A DNA stretch of 11,529 nucleotides from contig JAHELX010000138.1 of assembly GCA_024643945.1 (NCBI GenBank), positions 1 to 11,529 on the forward strand, given 5' to 3'. Source of the DNA: Anaerolineales bacterium. GTDB taxonomy: Bacteria > Chloroflexota > Anaerolineae > 4572-78 > NAK82. The notes under the pieces were generated by a model. The model saw only the letters and a list, made by a program, of their open reading frames with translations, did no database searches and was not told the origin of the DNA. Position numbers and translations under genes: made by a program. This document shows, in pieces, positions 5,132-11,529 of this stretch. The first letter of the stretch is position 1. Every line of letters begins with the position of its first letter.

Positions 5132-6691
5132 CTACTCCCGGTAGATGCGTACCCGGCGTTGTGGCTCACGACCCCGGCTGTGTGAGATGAGGTTGAACTG
5201 GCGAGCCATTTCGTGCTGATGGCGACGGATGCCGGCCGCCTGCGGAGACAGCTCCACCGAGCGCGCCCCGGCCAACACTTTGCGAATGGCATCTTGCGTC
5301 TCGCGCATGGCTACGGCAAAGGGATCTACCTCGTCGTTGTTCAGCGCAAAAATGTCTGCCAGGCTGGATTCCATCTGGTTGACGGTATTAGATCGCAGCA
5401 CGTAGACCGGCACTCCCAGTCGTTCAGCCTCGGCAATAGGCTGCGGTCGCTTGCGATAGAAACTCTTGAGCGTCATCAATACGTTGGCATTATGTACGTC
5501 ATCTACCAGGTGCAGCGGCAAGTGCAGGCTATTGGCCGCTTGACGCAATCGGTTTTGGCTAATGCCATAGGGATACACACGGACCGCTTTGCGAGCTGGC
5601 GGCAGGTCCTCAGGCTCACGCCTTTTCGGTTCGCCAGGGATTTCGGTAGGTTCCGGCTTGCTTAAAGTAACCGCTTCGACCTGGACCTTGCCTCTTTCGT
5701 CCCGGTAGCGGATTTCGGCGGACATGGAGCGGCCCCGCAGGAAAGCGTCCACGGCACGGGCTACGTCGTGATGAATGGCGACCGTCTGCCGGTCTTGAAT
5801 CTCTACCAATAGGTCGAAGGTAGGAGGCGCTTTGCGTTCCAGTACCGTCTTTTGTGTGCCCCGACGGCGTGCTTCCTCGTCCGACAAGGTCACACTGTCA
5901 ATGCCGCCTACCAGGTCGCAAAGGGTCGGGTTCATCAGCAAGTTGTCGAGCGTGTTGCCGTGAGCGGTGCCTACCAATTGCACTCCTCGCTCGGCAATGG
6001 TGCGGGCCGCTTCCGCTTCTAGCTCACGTCCGATCTCGTCAATGATGACCACCTCTGGCATGTGATTTTCCACTGCCTCGATCATCACCTCGTGTTGGAG
6101 GCTGGGGGTGGCTACCTGCATACGCCGCGCCCGCCCAATGGCTGGATGGGGGATATCCCCATCGCCAGCTATCTCGTTGGAGGTATCTACCACGATCACG
6201 CGTTTCTTTTCGGCCAGGACGCGGGCGGCTTCGCGCAAGAGGGTGGTTTTCCCTACTCCTGGCCGACCCAGCAGCAAGATGTTTTGACCCGACTCGATGA
6301 TGTCCTGGATAATGTCAATGGTGCCGTAGACCGCCCGTCCTACACGGCAAGTTAACCCCACGATGTCGCCCTGACGATTGCGGATGGCTGAGATACGGTG
6401 CAGGGTGCGTTCAATGCCGGCGCGATTATCGTCGGTAAATTGGCCAATGCGTTCCACTACGTAGTCTATATCATCACGCGTTACTTCTGTTTCGCTAAGC
6501 GTTAACTCTCCATCTGTGAAACGGGCCTCGGGCTTGCGCCCCAAGTCGAGCACGACCTCAAGCAACTCGTCTCCCCGATTAGCTTGCTTCAATGCATTCC
6601 TTACGTGGACAGGTAGCACATTCAAGAGAGCTGCCAGATCATCAGTGATTTTAAATTGCATAGGACATCGATTTACCTTCGTTGTTAGCAT
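5132..6691 (-). CDS. R3H domain-containing AAA ATPase (Ycf45/SpoIIIAA-like), 519 aa
   Basis: A central P-loop ATPase carries Walker A GRPGVGKTT (142-150), Walker B VVIIDEI (214-220) and the sensor-like GTAHGNTLDNLL (241-252), as in SpoIIIAA-like and chloroplast Ycf45 proteins. The C-terminus carries an R3H single-stranded nucleic-acid-binding motif (Arg489-x3-His493) followed by a basic tail. The role of this family is not well defined; nucleic-acid-dependent ATPase activity is inferred. The first ATG is 7 nt after the GNAT gene stop and has no clear ribosome binding site. MQFKITDD at 6661 is the start I would expect from family members, so the true N-terminus may be ten residues shorter. It sits between the GNAT gene and tmk in the operon. 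Confidence 0.93.
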   Translation of the reverse strand: MLTTKVNRCPMQFKITDDLAALLNVLPVHVRNALKQANRGDELLEVVLDLGRKPEARFTDGELTLSETEVTRDDIDYVVERIGQFTDDNRAGIERTLHRISAIRNRQGDIVGLTCRVGRAVYGTIDIIQDIIESGQNILLLGRPGVGKTTLLREAARVLAEKKRVIVVDTSNEIAGDGDIPHPAIGRARRMQVATPSLQHEVMIEAVENHMPEVVIIDEIGRELEAEAARTIAERGVQLVGTAHGNTLDNLLMNPTLCDLVGGIDSVTLSDEEARRRGTQKTVLERKAPPTFDLLVEIQDRQTVAIHHDVARAVDAFLRGRSMSAEIRYRDERGKVQVEAVTLSKPEPTEIPGEPKRREPEDLPPARKAVRVYPYGISQNRLRQAANSLHLPLHLVDDVHNANVLMTLKSFYRKRPQPIAEAERLGVPVYVLRSNTVNQMESSLADIFALNNDEVDPFAVAMRETQDAIRKVLAGARSVELSPQAAGIRRHQHEMARQFNLISHSRGREPQRRVRIYRE

Positions 6692-6698
6692 TTAAGGT

Positions 6699-7760
6699 TC
6701 AAAGCAGTGCCTTGAGGTTATCCTGGTGATGACGACCATTGGGCTGCTTATGCTGAGCCGACAGGATTTGCGATTGTGGTACGGCCGATGGGGTGGCGCT
6801 CTCAGCGCGTCCTTCGAGCGCCTGAACCGCTTGAGCGGCCGGTTCGCGTGCCCAAACAGTCGTATGCTTCACCACCAGGGTTTGACTTCCCGCCAGTTGA
6901 AATCCCCAAGCCGTCAGCGCTGAGGGCAGCCCCGCTTCATAGGTTCGTACAGCGCAGTACAGTTTTTGGCCGGGCGCGCAATGCGTGCGCGCGAGTGCAG
7001 CCGCCACCAGGGCGTCGGCCTGATCCAGCGCATCCGGATGGAGGAGCATACGCAGCCAGTGACCAGCCCGGATGGAACGAGTCTGAAGCGCGGCCCAAAT
7101 CTCGCCTCTGTTTTCCCACACGTAGCCCCGGCGACTTGGATAGGATCCCCATCCACGCCCGCTCAACTCCCACTGCGCCTGGGCCGACCCCTCGGCATTT
7201 TGCACAGCCCGGGGCGTGATTATCCCGTAGAGTTGTTGTAATCCCCAGCTATCGCGACCTCGCTGGCGACGTAACGGCAATGGTTCAATGTCCTTCGTGT
7301 GTGAATTGTTCGCCGTTAAATGGAACACGTCTTCCTGTGCGTAAGTCGTAAATCCTACGTGTCGAAAGATCTGATATTCTTCGCCGTCAGCCGGGAGGCC
7401 GGCATAAAGTCGTTGGCCGCCTCGTTCCCCTGCTTTCACACATAAATGAGTTAGCAAGCGCTGCCAAATGGCATGCGCCCCGTTTCCTGATGTCAGCGCC
7501 GGCGCGATGAAAACGATCACGTGCTCCGGACGGCCTGGACGTCGCCGCATCTGGGCCAAACCCAATAAGTGCCCGTTCTCCTCCTTATGGTTGATGATGT
7601 AAGTAGAAGCGCTCGTTCGAGGAAGGAGAAGCAAAGAGACCATGGCCGTGGTAAGCGGCGAGCGCGGGCGGGTCAGAGATGTTTCCAGATCTAGTGACAC
7701 GCCCTCGCGTTGGAGGCGGTTCACCAGCCCTACATCACGCAGACAAAATGGTCGAATCAA
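6699..7760 (-). CDS. GNAT-like acetyltransferase-family protein (353 aa, TTG start)
   Basis: Residues 1-150 resemble a GNAT fold: an opening strand (MIRPFCLRDV), a central strand region around HVIVFIAPAL (80-89), and the EEYQIFRHVGFTTYAQEDVFHL end that GNAT enzymes use for their last strands. Residues ~180-320 may form a second, degenerate GNAT-like half (LYCAVRTYEAGLPSALTAWG, then FQLAGSQTLVVKH). A clear acetyl-CoA-binding R/Q-x-x-G-x-G/A loop is not obvious, so enzymatic activity is uncertain. The start codon is TTG, with GAGG 8 nt upstream. It is the first gene of the leftward operon, 7 nt before the ATPase; genes like it beside this ATPase are known to me from Chloroflexota. The C-terminal tail (~320-353) looks disordered. 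Confidence 0.7.
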   Translation of the reverse strand: MIRPFCLRDVGLVNRLQREGVSLDLETSLTRPRSPLTTAMVSLLLLPRTSASTYIINHKEENGHLLGLAQMRRRPGRPEHVIVFIAPALTSGNGAHAIWQRLLTHLCVKAGERGGQRLYAGLPADGEEYQIFRHVGFTTYAQEDVFHLTANNSHTKDIEPLPLRRQRGRDSWGLQQLYGIITPRAVQNAEGSAQAQWELSGRGWGSYPSRRGYVWENRGEIWAALQTRSIRAGHWLRMLLHPDALDQADALVAAALARTHCAPGQKLYCAVRTYEAGLPSALTAWGFQLAGSQTLVVKHTTVWAREPAAQAVQALEGRAESATPSAVPQSQILSAQHKQPNGRHHQDNLKALL

Positions 7761-7807
7761 ATTGATAGCCTCACTCTTTGATTCACTCGTTAATGATGTT
7801 TGCGTAT

Positions 7808-7837
7808 ATTATAACATGTGATTACCAGGGTTCGCAA
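7808..7837 (-). promoter_or_regulatory. Sigma-70-type promoter of the GNAT-ATPase-tmk-darA operon
   Basis: On the minus strand TTGCGA (7832-7837) and a perfect TATAAT (7808-7813) are separated by 18 nt. A TG one base before the -10 gives an extended -10 (TGTTATAAT). The predicted transcript would start near 7801, about 40 nt before the TTG start codon. It is the only good promoter seen for the operon. Confidence 0.7.
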
Positions 7838-7882
7838 GCAATCACAACCAGCAGAGTGCGTTCATTTTTGGGGGCGACACAT

Positions 7883-7978
7883 CCTCCCGAGCGAAGCCCC
7901 CCACGGGGCAGGTTGTTGCTTAAGATCACAGCTTGTTCAGTCAAAACCTGCCCCGTGGGGGGGCTTTGCTCCGGGAGG
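7883..7978. repeat. Long GC-rich imperfect palindrome
   Basis: The arms 7883-7914 and 7945-7978 are inverted copies differing by one substitution and two single-base insertions. The core, AGCCCCCCACGGGGCAGGTT, pairs with its complement, which has one extra G. The loop is 30 nt. There is no T tract, and the palindrome lies upstream of the operon promoter, so it is unlikely to be a terminator for any visible gene. A related GGGGGGGCTTCGCTCGGGA stretch lies at 9623-9641 beyond the IS, indicating a dispersed palindromic repeat family. Confidence 0.75.
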
Positions 7979-8029
7979 GTCTGCCCCGAAATCCGAACGC
8001 ACCCCAACCAGTAGGGGCCATCCCAATAC

Positions 8030-9562
8030 TAATGGTCATAAGTTAAGGTTCTTTAACATCTGTCAAATCTGAGCAGGTCCAATATCAAGCCAATCCGAGC
8101 GGGTCCCGGATCAAGACGCAGGTCGTGGCGGCGAAGTTAGCAGAGCCCGACGCACCTGTTCTTCCAAAGGTGGCCCAGCTCGCGGCCGCTGACGCTTGAC
8201 GATGCCCAGGCGGTCGGCCTTCTCGGCCAGGTACTCGGCCGCGCCTTGGCTATAACCCTGACTGACGGCGGTGTGGTAGAAGTACAAGCTACGATAGACC
8301 ATCTCAACCGAGATCCGATCCAGCGGCAGGTGAAGGTGGTCGGCAATTTCGTCACACAGATCAATCAGGATGGCATAGAATAGAAAGGTTGCCCAGACCT
8401 GCAACTGGACCCCGTTCAGGCTACCCACCCACAGATAGGCCAGATTGAGCAAGCGCTTGACGAGCAAGAAGGTGGTTTCGATGTGCCAACGGCAGCCGTA
8501 GACCGCAATCACTTCCATGGCGCTCAACTGCTTGGGCTCCAAGACGTTCGTAATGTAGCGATACCACTGCTTGCCCAGGTAGACTTCAATCAGGCGCACC
8601 GGGTACTTGGAAGGATTAGAGCGATACTTGCCCAACTGAACGATGCTTTCCTTGAAATGCGGTCGATCGATCAGCACGCGTTGTACCTGGTAACTGGTCT
8701 TGTTGCGCAACCGGGTCACAAACCAACACTTGGCTTCGGTGAGGGCGTCGAAGAAAGGAAAACTGAAGTAGCCCATATCAAACACAATCAGACTGTTGGG
8801 CACAAGCCAGGCCAGCAGATCCGGGATCGCCACTTTATCATTCGTGCTCGGCTCCTCGAAGAACCACAGCTTAGCCGGCAGATGGCTGATCAGATCGACC
8901 ACGGCCACCAGATGACCGGCCAGCGGCGCATCCGGGGCGGCTTGCAGGCTCTGCAGCTTGCGGAACAGGGCCGTCAGGGTCGTGCCGTCCACCGCCCAAA
9001 AGGCAGCAAAGCGGCCTTGCAGGGCCTGGACCAGGGGTAGCTCGGGCCGGCTGCGTTGCCGATAGCGTTCGGGTAAGCGAGTAATCACCCGGTACAGCAC
9101 CCGCTCGAACAAGACGGCCGGAAATGTGAGAAACCGATTCGACAGCGCCGGCTGAGAGACGGCCGTCGGTTCCGTCCACAGGATCCGCTCTTCCGCCAGC
9201 ATCCGTTGCAGGGTGCATACGCCGGGAACGCGTCGCCAAATCATGGCCAACACCACAGAGACCATGACCGGTAAGGTGAGCAAGCGGTTGCGCAAACCCA
9301 ACTGCCGGTAGTACCCCAACTCGGCATACACGGCTGGTTTTAGCAGTTCCTCCAGACGGCGTTCGATTTCTTCGTCGGCGGGTGCTGGTGCCTGCCGTTG
9401 CCGAGCGTGATCAGGATTAAGCGTGGCGCGTTTGCGCCGAGGATCTATATTTGCCATCCCTACATGATAGACATACTGCGTCGTCCGGCAACTTTGCGAA
9501 GCCATCTCGGCTCTGCCACTGGGATTTGACAGTTTTTAAAGAACCTTAACTTATGACCATTA
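8030..9562 (-). mobile_element. IS4-family insertion sequence, complete
   Basis: The element is about 1.53 kb and has terminal inverted repeats at 8030-8056 and 9536-9562 (27 bp, perfect, beginning TAATGGTCATAAG). Similarity continues inward after three mismatches through CTGTCAAATC. The outermost TA may be part of the repeat or a 2-bp target duplication; being palindromic it cannot be resolved here, and no longer target duplication is seen. It contains a single intact transposase gene on the minus strand and appears intact. It interrupts a GC-rich palindromic repeat region between the operon promoter and the HTH gene. Confidence 0.9.
8111..9505 (-). CDS. IS4-family DDE transposase (up to 464 aa)
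   Basis: This enzyme catalyses cut-and-paste transposition of the surrounding IS. The DDE residues are apparent: Asp173 in WAVDGTT, Asp243 in VFDMGYFS, and Glu343 in the IS4 signature Y336-x2-R339-x3-E343-x6-K350 (YGCRWHIETTFLLVK). A lengthy strand-rich insertion lies between the second Asp and the Glu, as usual in IS4. There are no internal stops or frameshifts, so it is potentially active. Neither ATG (9505, or in-frame 9457 reading MANIDPRRKR) has a well-spaced ribosome binding site, so the start is uncertain. The C-terminal ~60 residues are basic and proline-rich. Confidence 0.92.
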   Translation of the reverse strand: MASQSCRTTQYVYHVGMANIDPRRKRATLNPDHARQRQAPAPADEEIERRLEELLKPAVYAELGYYRQLGLRNRLLTLPVMVSVVLAMIWRRVPGVCTLQRMLAEERILWTEPTAVSQPALSNRFLTFPAVLFERVLYRVITRLPERYRQRSRPELPLVQALQGRFAAFWAVDGTTLTALFRKLQSLQAAPDAPLAGHLVAVVDLISHLPAKLWFFEEPSTNDKVAIPDLLAWLVPNSLIVFDMGYFSFPFFDALTEAKCWFVTRLRNKTSYQVQRVLIDRPHFKESIVQLGKYRSNPSKYPVRLIEVYLGKQWYRYITNVLEPKQLSAMEVIAVYGCRWHIETTFLLVKRLLNLAYLWVGSLNGVQLQVWATFLFYAILIDLCDEIADHLHLPLDRISVEMVYRSLYFYHTAVSQGYSQGAAEYLAEKADRLGIVKRQRPRAGPPLEEQVRRALLTSPPRPAS

Positions 9563-9566
9563 CCCT

Positions 9567-9641
9567 TGCGGGTGCCCAGGGCAGGCGCACCCGCAGGTCC
9601 CCTTTCCCCTGTGCAGCCCCATGGGGGGGCTTCGCTCGGGA
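9567..9641. repeat. GC-rich palindromic repeat remnant right of the IS
   Basis: TGCGGGTGC (9567-9575) pairs with GCACCCGCA (9587-9595) around an 11-nt loop. It is followed by GGGGGGGCTTCGCTCGGGA (9623-9641), which closely matches the right arm of the palindrome at 7945-7978. The GTAGGGGCC stretch left of the IS (8010-8018) and the CCCTTGCGGGTGCCCAGGGC stretch on the right look like two halves of one repeat split by the IS. Confidence 0.5.
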
Positions 9642-9693
9642 CCGTGGGTGGGGAAGGCCTGCCCTTACCAACCCATTTTGAATACACCAAATT

Positions 9694-9999
9694 CTAATCA
9701 GCGTTGATAAAGGCGATGACGTGGGTCCTACTAATGCGCCACTCCTGTCCTACTTTCACTGCCGGCAGCCTGCCGTCCTGGATCAGTTCCTCTACCACGT
9801 CAGCATCCACACGCAGCAGCGTGGCGACTTCATCGACGGTCATTACTTGTGGTAGGTCTTCGTCGTAACGCTTTTTAGCCGCGCTGGCTGTTGGCCTGGA
9901 TCGCAACAACAACACAGCCAACACCCCTGCTACGACAATGAAGACTATGAAACAAGATAAGAGAATAAACACTTCGGACAGTCCCAATCTGACGGGCAT
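9694..9999 (-). CDS. Membrane-anchored excisionase-like DNA-binding protein (101 aa)
   Basis: One strongly hydrophobic segment (residues ~9-33, EVFILLSCFIVFIVVAGVLA onward) is followed by a short charged linker. A C-terminal excisionase/MerR-type winged helix-turn-helix of the HTH_17 type follows (VMTVDEVATLLRVDADVVEE, then LIQDGRLPAVKVGQEWRISR, then THVIAFI; residues ~52-99). The ATG at 9999 has AAAGGAG about 9 nt upstream and is preferred over the in-frame ATG at 10020. Combining a single membrane segment with this small DNA-binding fold in one protein is unusual; the target is unknown. The gene stands alone, with its own promoter and a ~100-nt leader. Confidence 0.82.
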   Translation of the reverse strand: MPVRLGLSEVFILLSCFIVFIVVAGVLAVLLLRSRPTASAAKKRYDEDLPQVMTVDEVATLLRVDADVVEELIQDGRLPAVKVGQEWRISRTHVIAFINAD

Positions 10000-10106
10000 A
10001 CGTTTTTCTCCTTTTATCACTTGGGAGGCGATTCAAAGGCCTGGTTGCCAGGCGCGCGCGAGCTTTGCTATTTGAGACATGTTGCTAATGCTTTGCTCGC
10101 AAGATC

Positions 10107-10135
10107 ATTATATCAGATTGACGCCCGGCTTTCAA
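10107..10135 (-). promoter_or_regulatory. Near-consensus sigma-70-type promoter for the excisionase-like gene
   Basis: On the minus strand TTGAAA (10130-10135) is followed after exactly 17 nt by a perfect TATAAT (10107-10112). Transcription would start near 10100, giving a leader of about 100 nt before the ATG at 9999. Confidence 0.75.
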
Positions 10136-10163
10136 TAAATTTCAGCAAGCGGGTGCGTCCAGG

Positions 10164-10220
10164 ATTTTAGGACAGACTTCCGAAGTATGCGAGACTTCGG
10201 AAGTCTTCATGGCCTAAAAT
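10164..10220. repeat. Palindromic hairpin element
   Basis: The perfect 13-bp inverted repeat AGACTTCCGAAGT (10174-10186) and ACTTCGGAAGTCT (10194-10206) has a 7-nt loop. It is nested inside an outer pair, ATTTTAGG (10164-10171) and CCTAAAAT (10213-10220). It lies between two leftward genes. It could be a bidirectional terminator without a long T run, or a small mobile or REP-like palindrome. The remaining ~120 bp to 10339 contain only a short open frame on the + strand that I could not assign. Confidence 0.7.
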
Positions 10221-10339
10221 TTCGGACAAACCCCAGCGAGCGTCACCGATTTGGGACATCATTCTGAGTCAGCTTCAGGGGCCAGTCAAGGCTGAGACCG
10301 TTGCAGAGAGCACCCATTGGCAACTGGCGGATATGGCAC

Positions 10340-11185
10340 TCATAGTATTGCGGTATAGATGGGCGAACCTACGAACACTGTTCTAGTTCTCTCAAGCCTC
10401 ATCTGATTGATGATCCCTTGTCTTGAGACACTACTAAGCACCAGACCCCAATCGAGAAGATCTTTGGGATGTTCCAAATCATACCTGTGAAAGAGTTTAA
10501 ATACTGTGTCAATCTCGCTTTGGGGTAAATTGACCAGATATTTCATGCACAGAATGCCAAGAGAAAGTGCCCTTGGTGGAGGACGAAGGAACTCAAACGT
10601 CTCTGCGAATTCGGCACCATTCGCCATTTCGTATGTCGCACCGGGCAGTTTGCGCCTTGTGAAGTATGGATGGCCTTTATAGCGGTTATCGGCTGCTAAA
10701 ACAATTTCATCAGGTCCAATGATCTTATCAACAAACCTGTGGACCTCGTTACATACTCCCCCTGTTCCCGGCAAGCGTACCCCATCTCGTACTATCCTTT
10801 CTCCCAAGATGTTCAATGGCGAGCCAACCAGAAGAATTATGGCGTCTTGGTAGGCCTTCCAGAGGAAATACGTGGCCAGCTCTACCTCGGCACTGAACAG
10901 GTATAGTCCATTGAACCAGCTACCCTCGTCGTGCCAAAAGCTTCTCGTATCAATCGCCGAGTTCTGTGCCAGGTCTCTGATTAGTTTCCTCCTCGTCATC
11001 AATCTGAGAAGAGATAAAGTGTCTTTAACCAGGTTCTCTCTAGCTTGCGAGCCAATTTCAGCTTCAATTCCAATACCAGCTACATCGATCTTTGGAGTAA
11101 TTTTTGGAACTGCCAGCTTTGAGTAGCGGAACTGGCTTAATACTTTTGTTTTGGAAATGTAGTAGAAGTACTTGGTATTCATCAT
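10340..11185 (-). CDS. Uncharacterised protein, possibly DUF7019/SAVMC3_10250-like (281 aa)
   Basis: The N-terminus (KYFYYISKTKVLSQF, then KITPKIDVAGIGIEAEIGSQ) resembles, from memory, the start of DUF7019/SAVMC3_10250-type proteins, which begin with a YxYxSxTKV-like strand. A following segment (GLYLFSAEVELATYFLWKAYQD, then AIILLVGSPLNILGER) is also compatible, but the assignment is weak. No transmembrane helix or clear catalytic motif is visible. The ATG at 11185 is the first start after an in-frame stop; a second ATG follows directly at 11182, and there is no strong ribosome binding site. Its codon usage looks lower in GC than the upstream operon, which may indicate transfer. The biological role is unknown. 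Confidence 0.7.
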   Translation of the reverse strand: MMNTKYFYYISKTKVLSQFRYSKLAVPKITPKIDVAGIGIEAEIGSQARENLVKDTLSLLRLMTRRKLIRDLAQNSAIDTRSFWHDEGSWFNGLYLFSAEVELATYFLWKAYQDAIILLVGSPLNILGERIVRDGVRLPGTGGVCNEVHRFVDKIIGPDEIVLAADNRYKGHPYFTRRKLPGATYEMANGAEFAETFEFLRPPPRALSLGILCMKYLVNLPQSEIDTVFKLFHRYDLEHPKDLLDWGLVLSSVSRQGIINQMRLERTRTVFVGSPIYTAIL

Positions 11186-11351
11186 GCAGCCTGTTACTTG
11201 GAGGGTGTCTTACTCGAATAAAGTAAAACGCCGCCCGTTCGACCAGGTGGCGTTCGTAAAGGGAAATGGAGTTGTGCCCGGTGATGTGGTTGTAAAAGGT
11301 CAGAGTGCTATCAGGTCGGGAAAGCCCCTTGGTCGCAGCGGACTCCTTCAT
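11064..11351 (-). CDS. Possible leader ORF upstream of, and overlapping, the 281-aa gene (95 codons)
   Basis: An ATG at 11351 directly follows the predicted promoter. The first ~45 codons (MKESAATKGLSRPDS, then LTFYNHITGHNSISLYERHL, then VERAAFYF) have GC-rich third positions, while the rest overlaps the start of the 281-aa gene in another frame by about 120 nt. It may be a short leader gene, a frameshifted relic, or chance. The rest of 11394-11529, to the window end, contains nothing I can assign. Confidence 0.2.
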   Translation of the reverse strand: MKESAATKGLSRPDSTLTFYNHITGHNSISLYERHLVERAAFYFIRVRHPPSNRLHDEYQVLLLHFQNKSIKPVPLLKAGSSKNYSKDRCSWYWN

Positions 11352-11355
11352 TTTG

Positions 11356-11384
11356 AGTATACCACACTTACCCCTCGCTTTCAA
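11356..11384 (-). promoter_or_regulatory. Near-consensus promoter upstream of the 281-aa gene
   Basis: On the minus strand TTGAAA (11379-11384) lies exactly 17 nt from TATACT (11356-11361). The predicted start near 11349 coincides with an ATG at 11349-11351, so either a short ORF is translated from a nearly leaderless transcript or the 281-aa gene has a leader of about 165 nt. Confidence 0.65.
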
Positions 11385-11529
11385 TAGGCTCACTCGGAGT
11401 GCGGGCTTTGGCCTGCTTTACGGCACCGTGGCAAGCTAATGGAGTTTCAGAAAATAAACTGGGAACGCTTACCAGGTCCGCACTCACCCCGAATATAACA
11501 CGTTCCTTGGCTCATCTTACACCGCTAAA

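Noticed and set aside
6776..7241. Several overlapping frames antisense to or out of frame with the GNAT gene
   Set aside because: Their composition is Arg/Pro/Ala rich with no motifs; they are explained by the GC-rich coding sequence on the minus strand.
10221..10385. Short + strand open frame reading IWDIILSQLQGPVKAETVAE, loosely like a DnaA N-terminal-type segment
   Set aside because: There is no start codon with a ribosome binding site, the frame is only ~50 codons, its 3' end overlaps the 281-aa gene, and the resemblance is too weak to call a remnant.
11397..11485. Inverted repeat GAGTGCGG / CCGCACTC near the right edge
   Set aside because: Eight bases separated by 73 bp is expected by chance and nothing else supports an element.

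Overview
This window most resembles a chromosomal segment of a Chloroflexota bacterium (Anaerolineae or Caldilineae type). That is an inference from gene content and order: a GNAT-like gene, an R3H/AAA ATPase, thymidylate kinase and a cyclic-di-AMP receptor in one leftward operon. Moderate GC content and many small GC-rich palindromic repeats fit the same picture. No rRNA, tRNA or CRISPR array was seen.

Left part (1-3704): a direct tandem repeat with a period of 1719 bp, present as two full copies (1-1719 and 1720-3438) and a 266-bp partial third copy (3439-3704). By eye, copies 1 and 2 differ at one base (G80 versus C1799). Each full unit holds an intact 74-aa gene of unknown function, a 98-bp segment bounded by perfect 15-bp inverted repeats, and the C-terminal end of a flavodoxin-domain protein. 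After these come a short ORF with a good ribosome binding site, a chain of hairpins, an intact 145-aa multi-pass membrane protein, and a frameshifted PIN-domain (VapC-type) remnant. The 74-aa gene therefore flanks every cassette as a direct repeat, which is the arrangement expected for recombinational amplification. An assembly artefact cannot be excluded, especially since the window opens inside the array.

Middle part (3738-7837): an FmdB-type zinc-ribbon gene on the + strand faces a compact leftward operon. The operon order is GNAT-like protein (TTG start), R3H/AAA ATPase, tmk and darA (PstA/YaaQ family), with gaps of 7, 2 and -4 nt. A good promoter with an extended -10 lies just upstream of the GNAT gene. 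tmk followed by the c-di-AMP receptor gene is a known conserved pair in Firmicutes.

Right part (7838-11529): a complete IS4-type insertion sequence (about 1.53 kb, 27-bp terminal inverted repeats, one intact transposase) has landed in a region of GC-rich palindromic repeats. It lies between the operon promoter and a small gene for a membrane-anchored excisionase-like DNA-binding protein, which has its own near-consensus promoter. After a hairpin-containing intergenic region comes a 281-aa protein that weakly resembles the DUF7019/SAVMC3_10250 family. It has a near-consensus promoter 170 bp upstream, and the intervening leader carries a small ORF. The last ~145 bp hold nothing I can assign.
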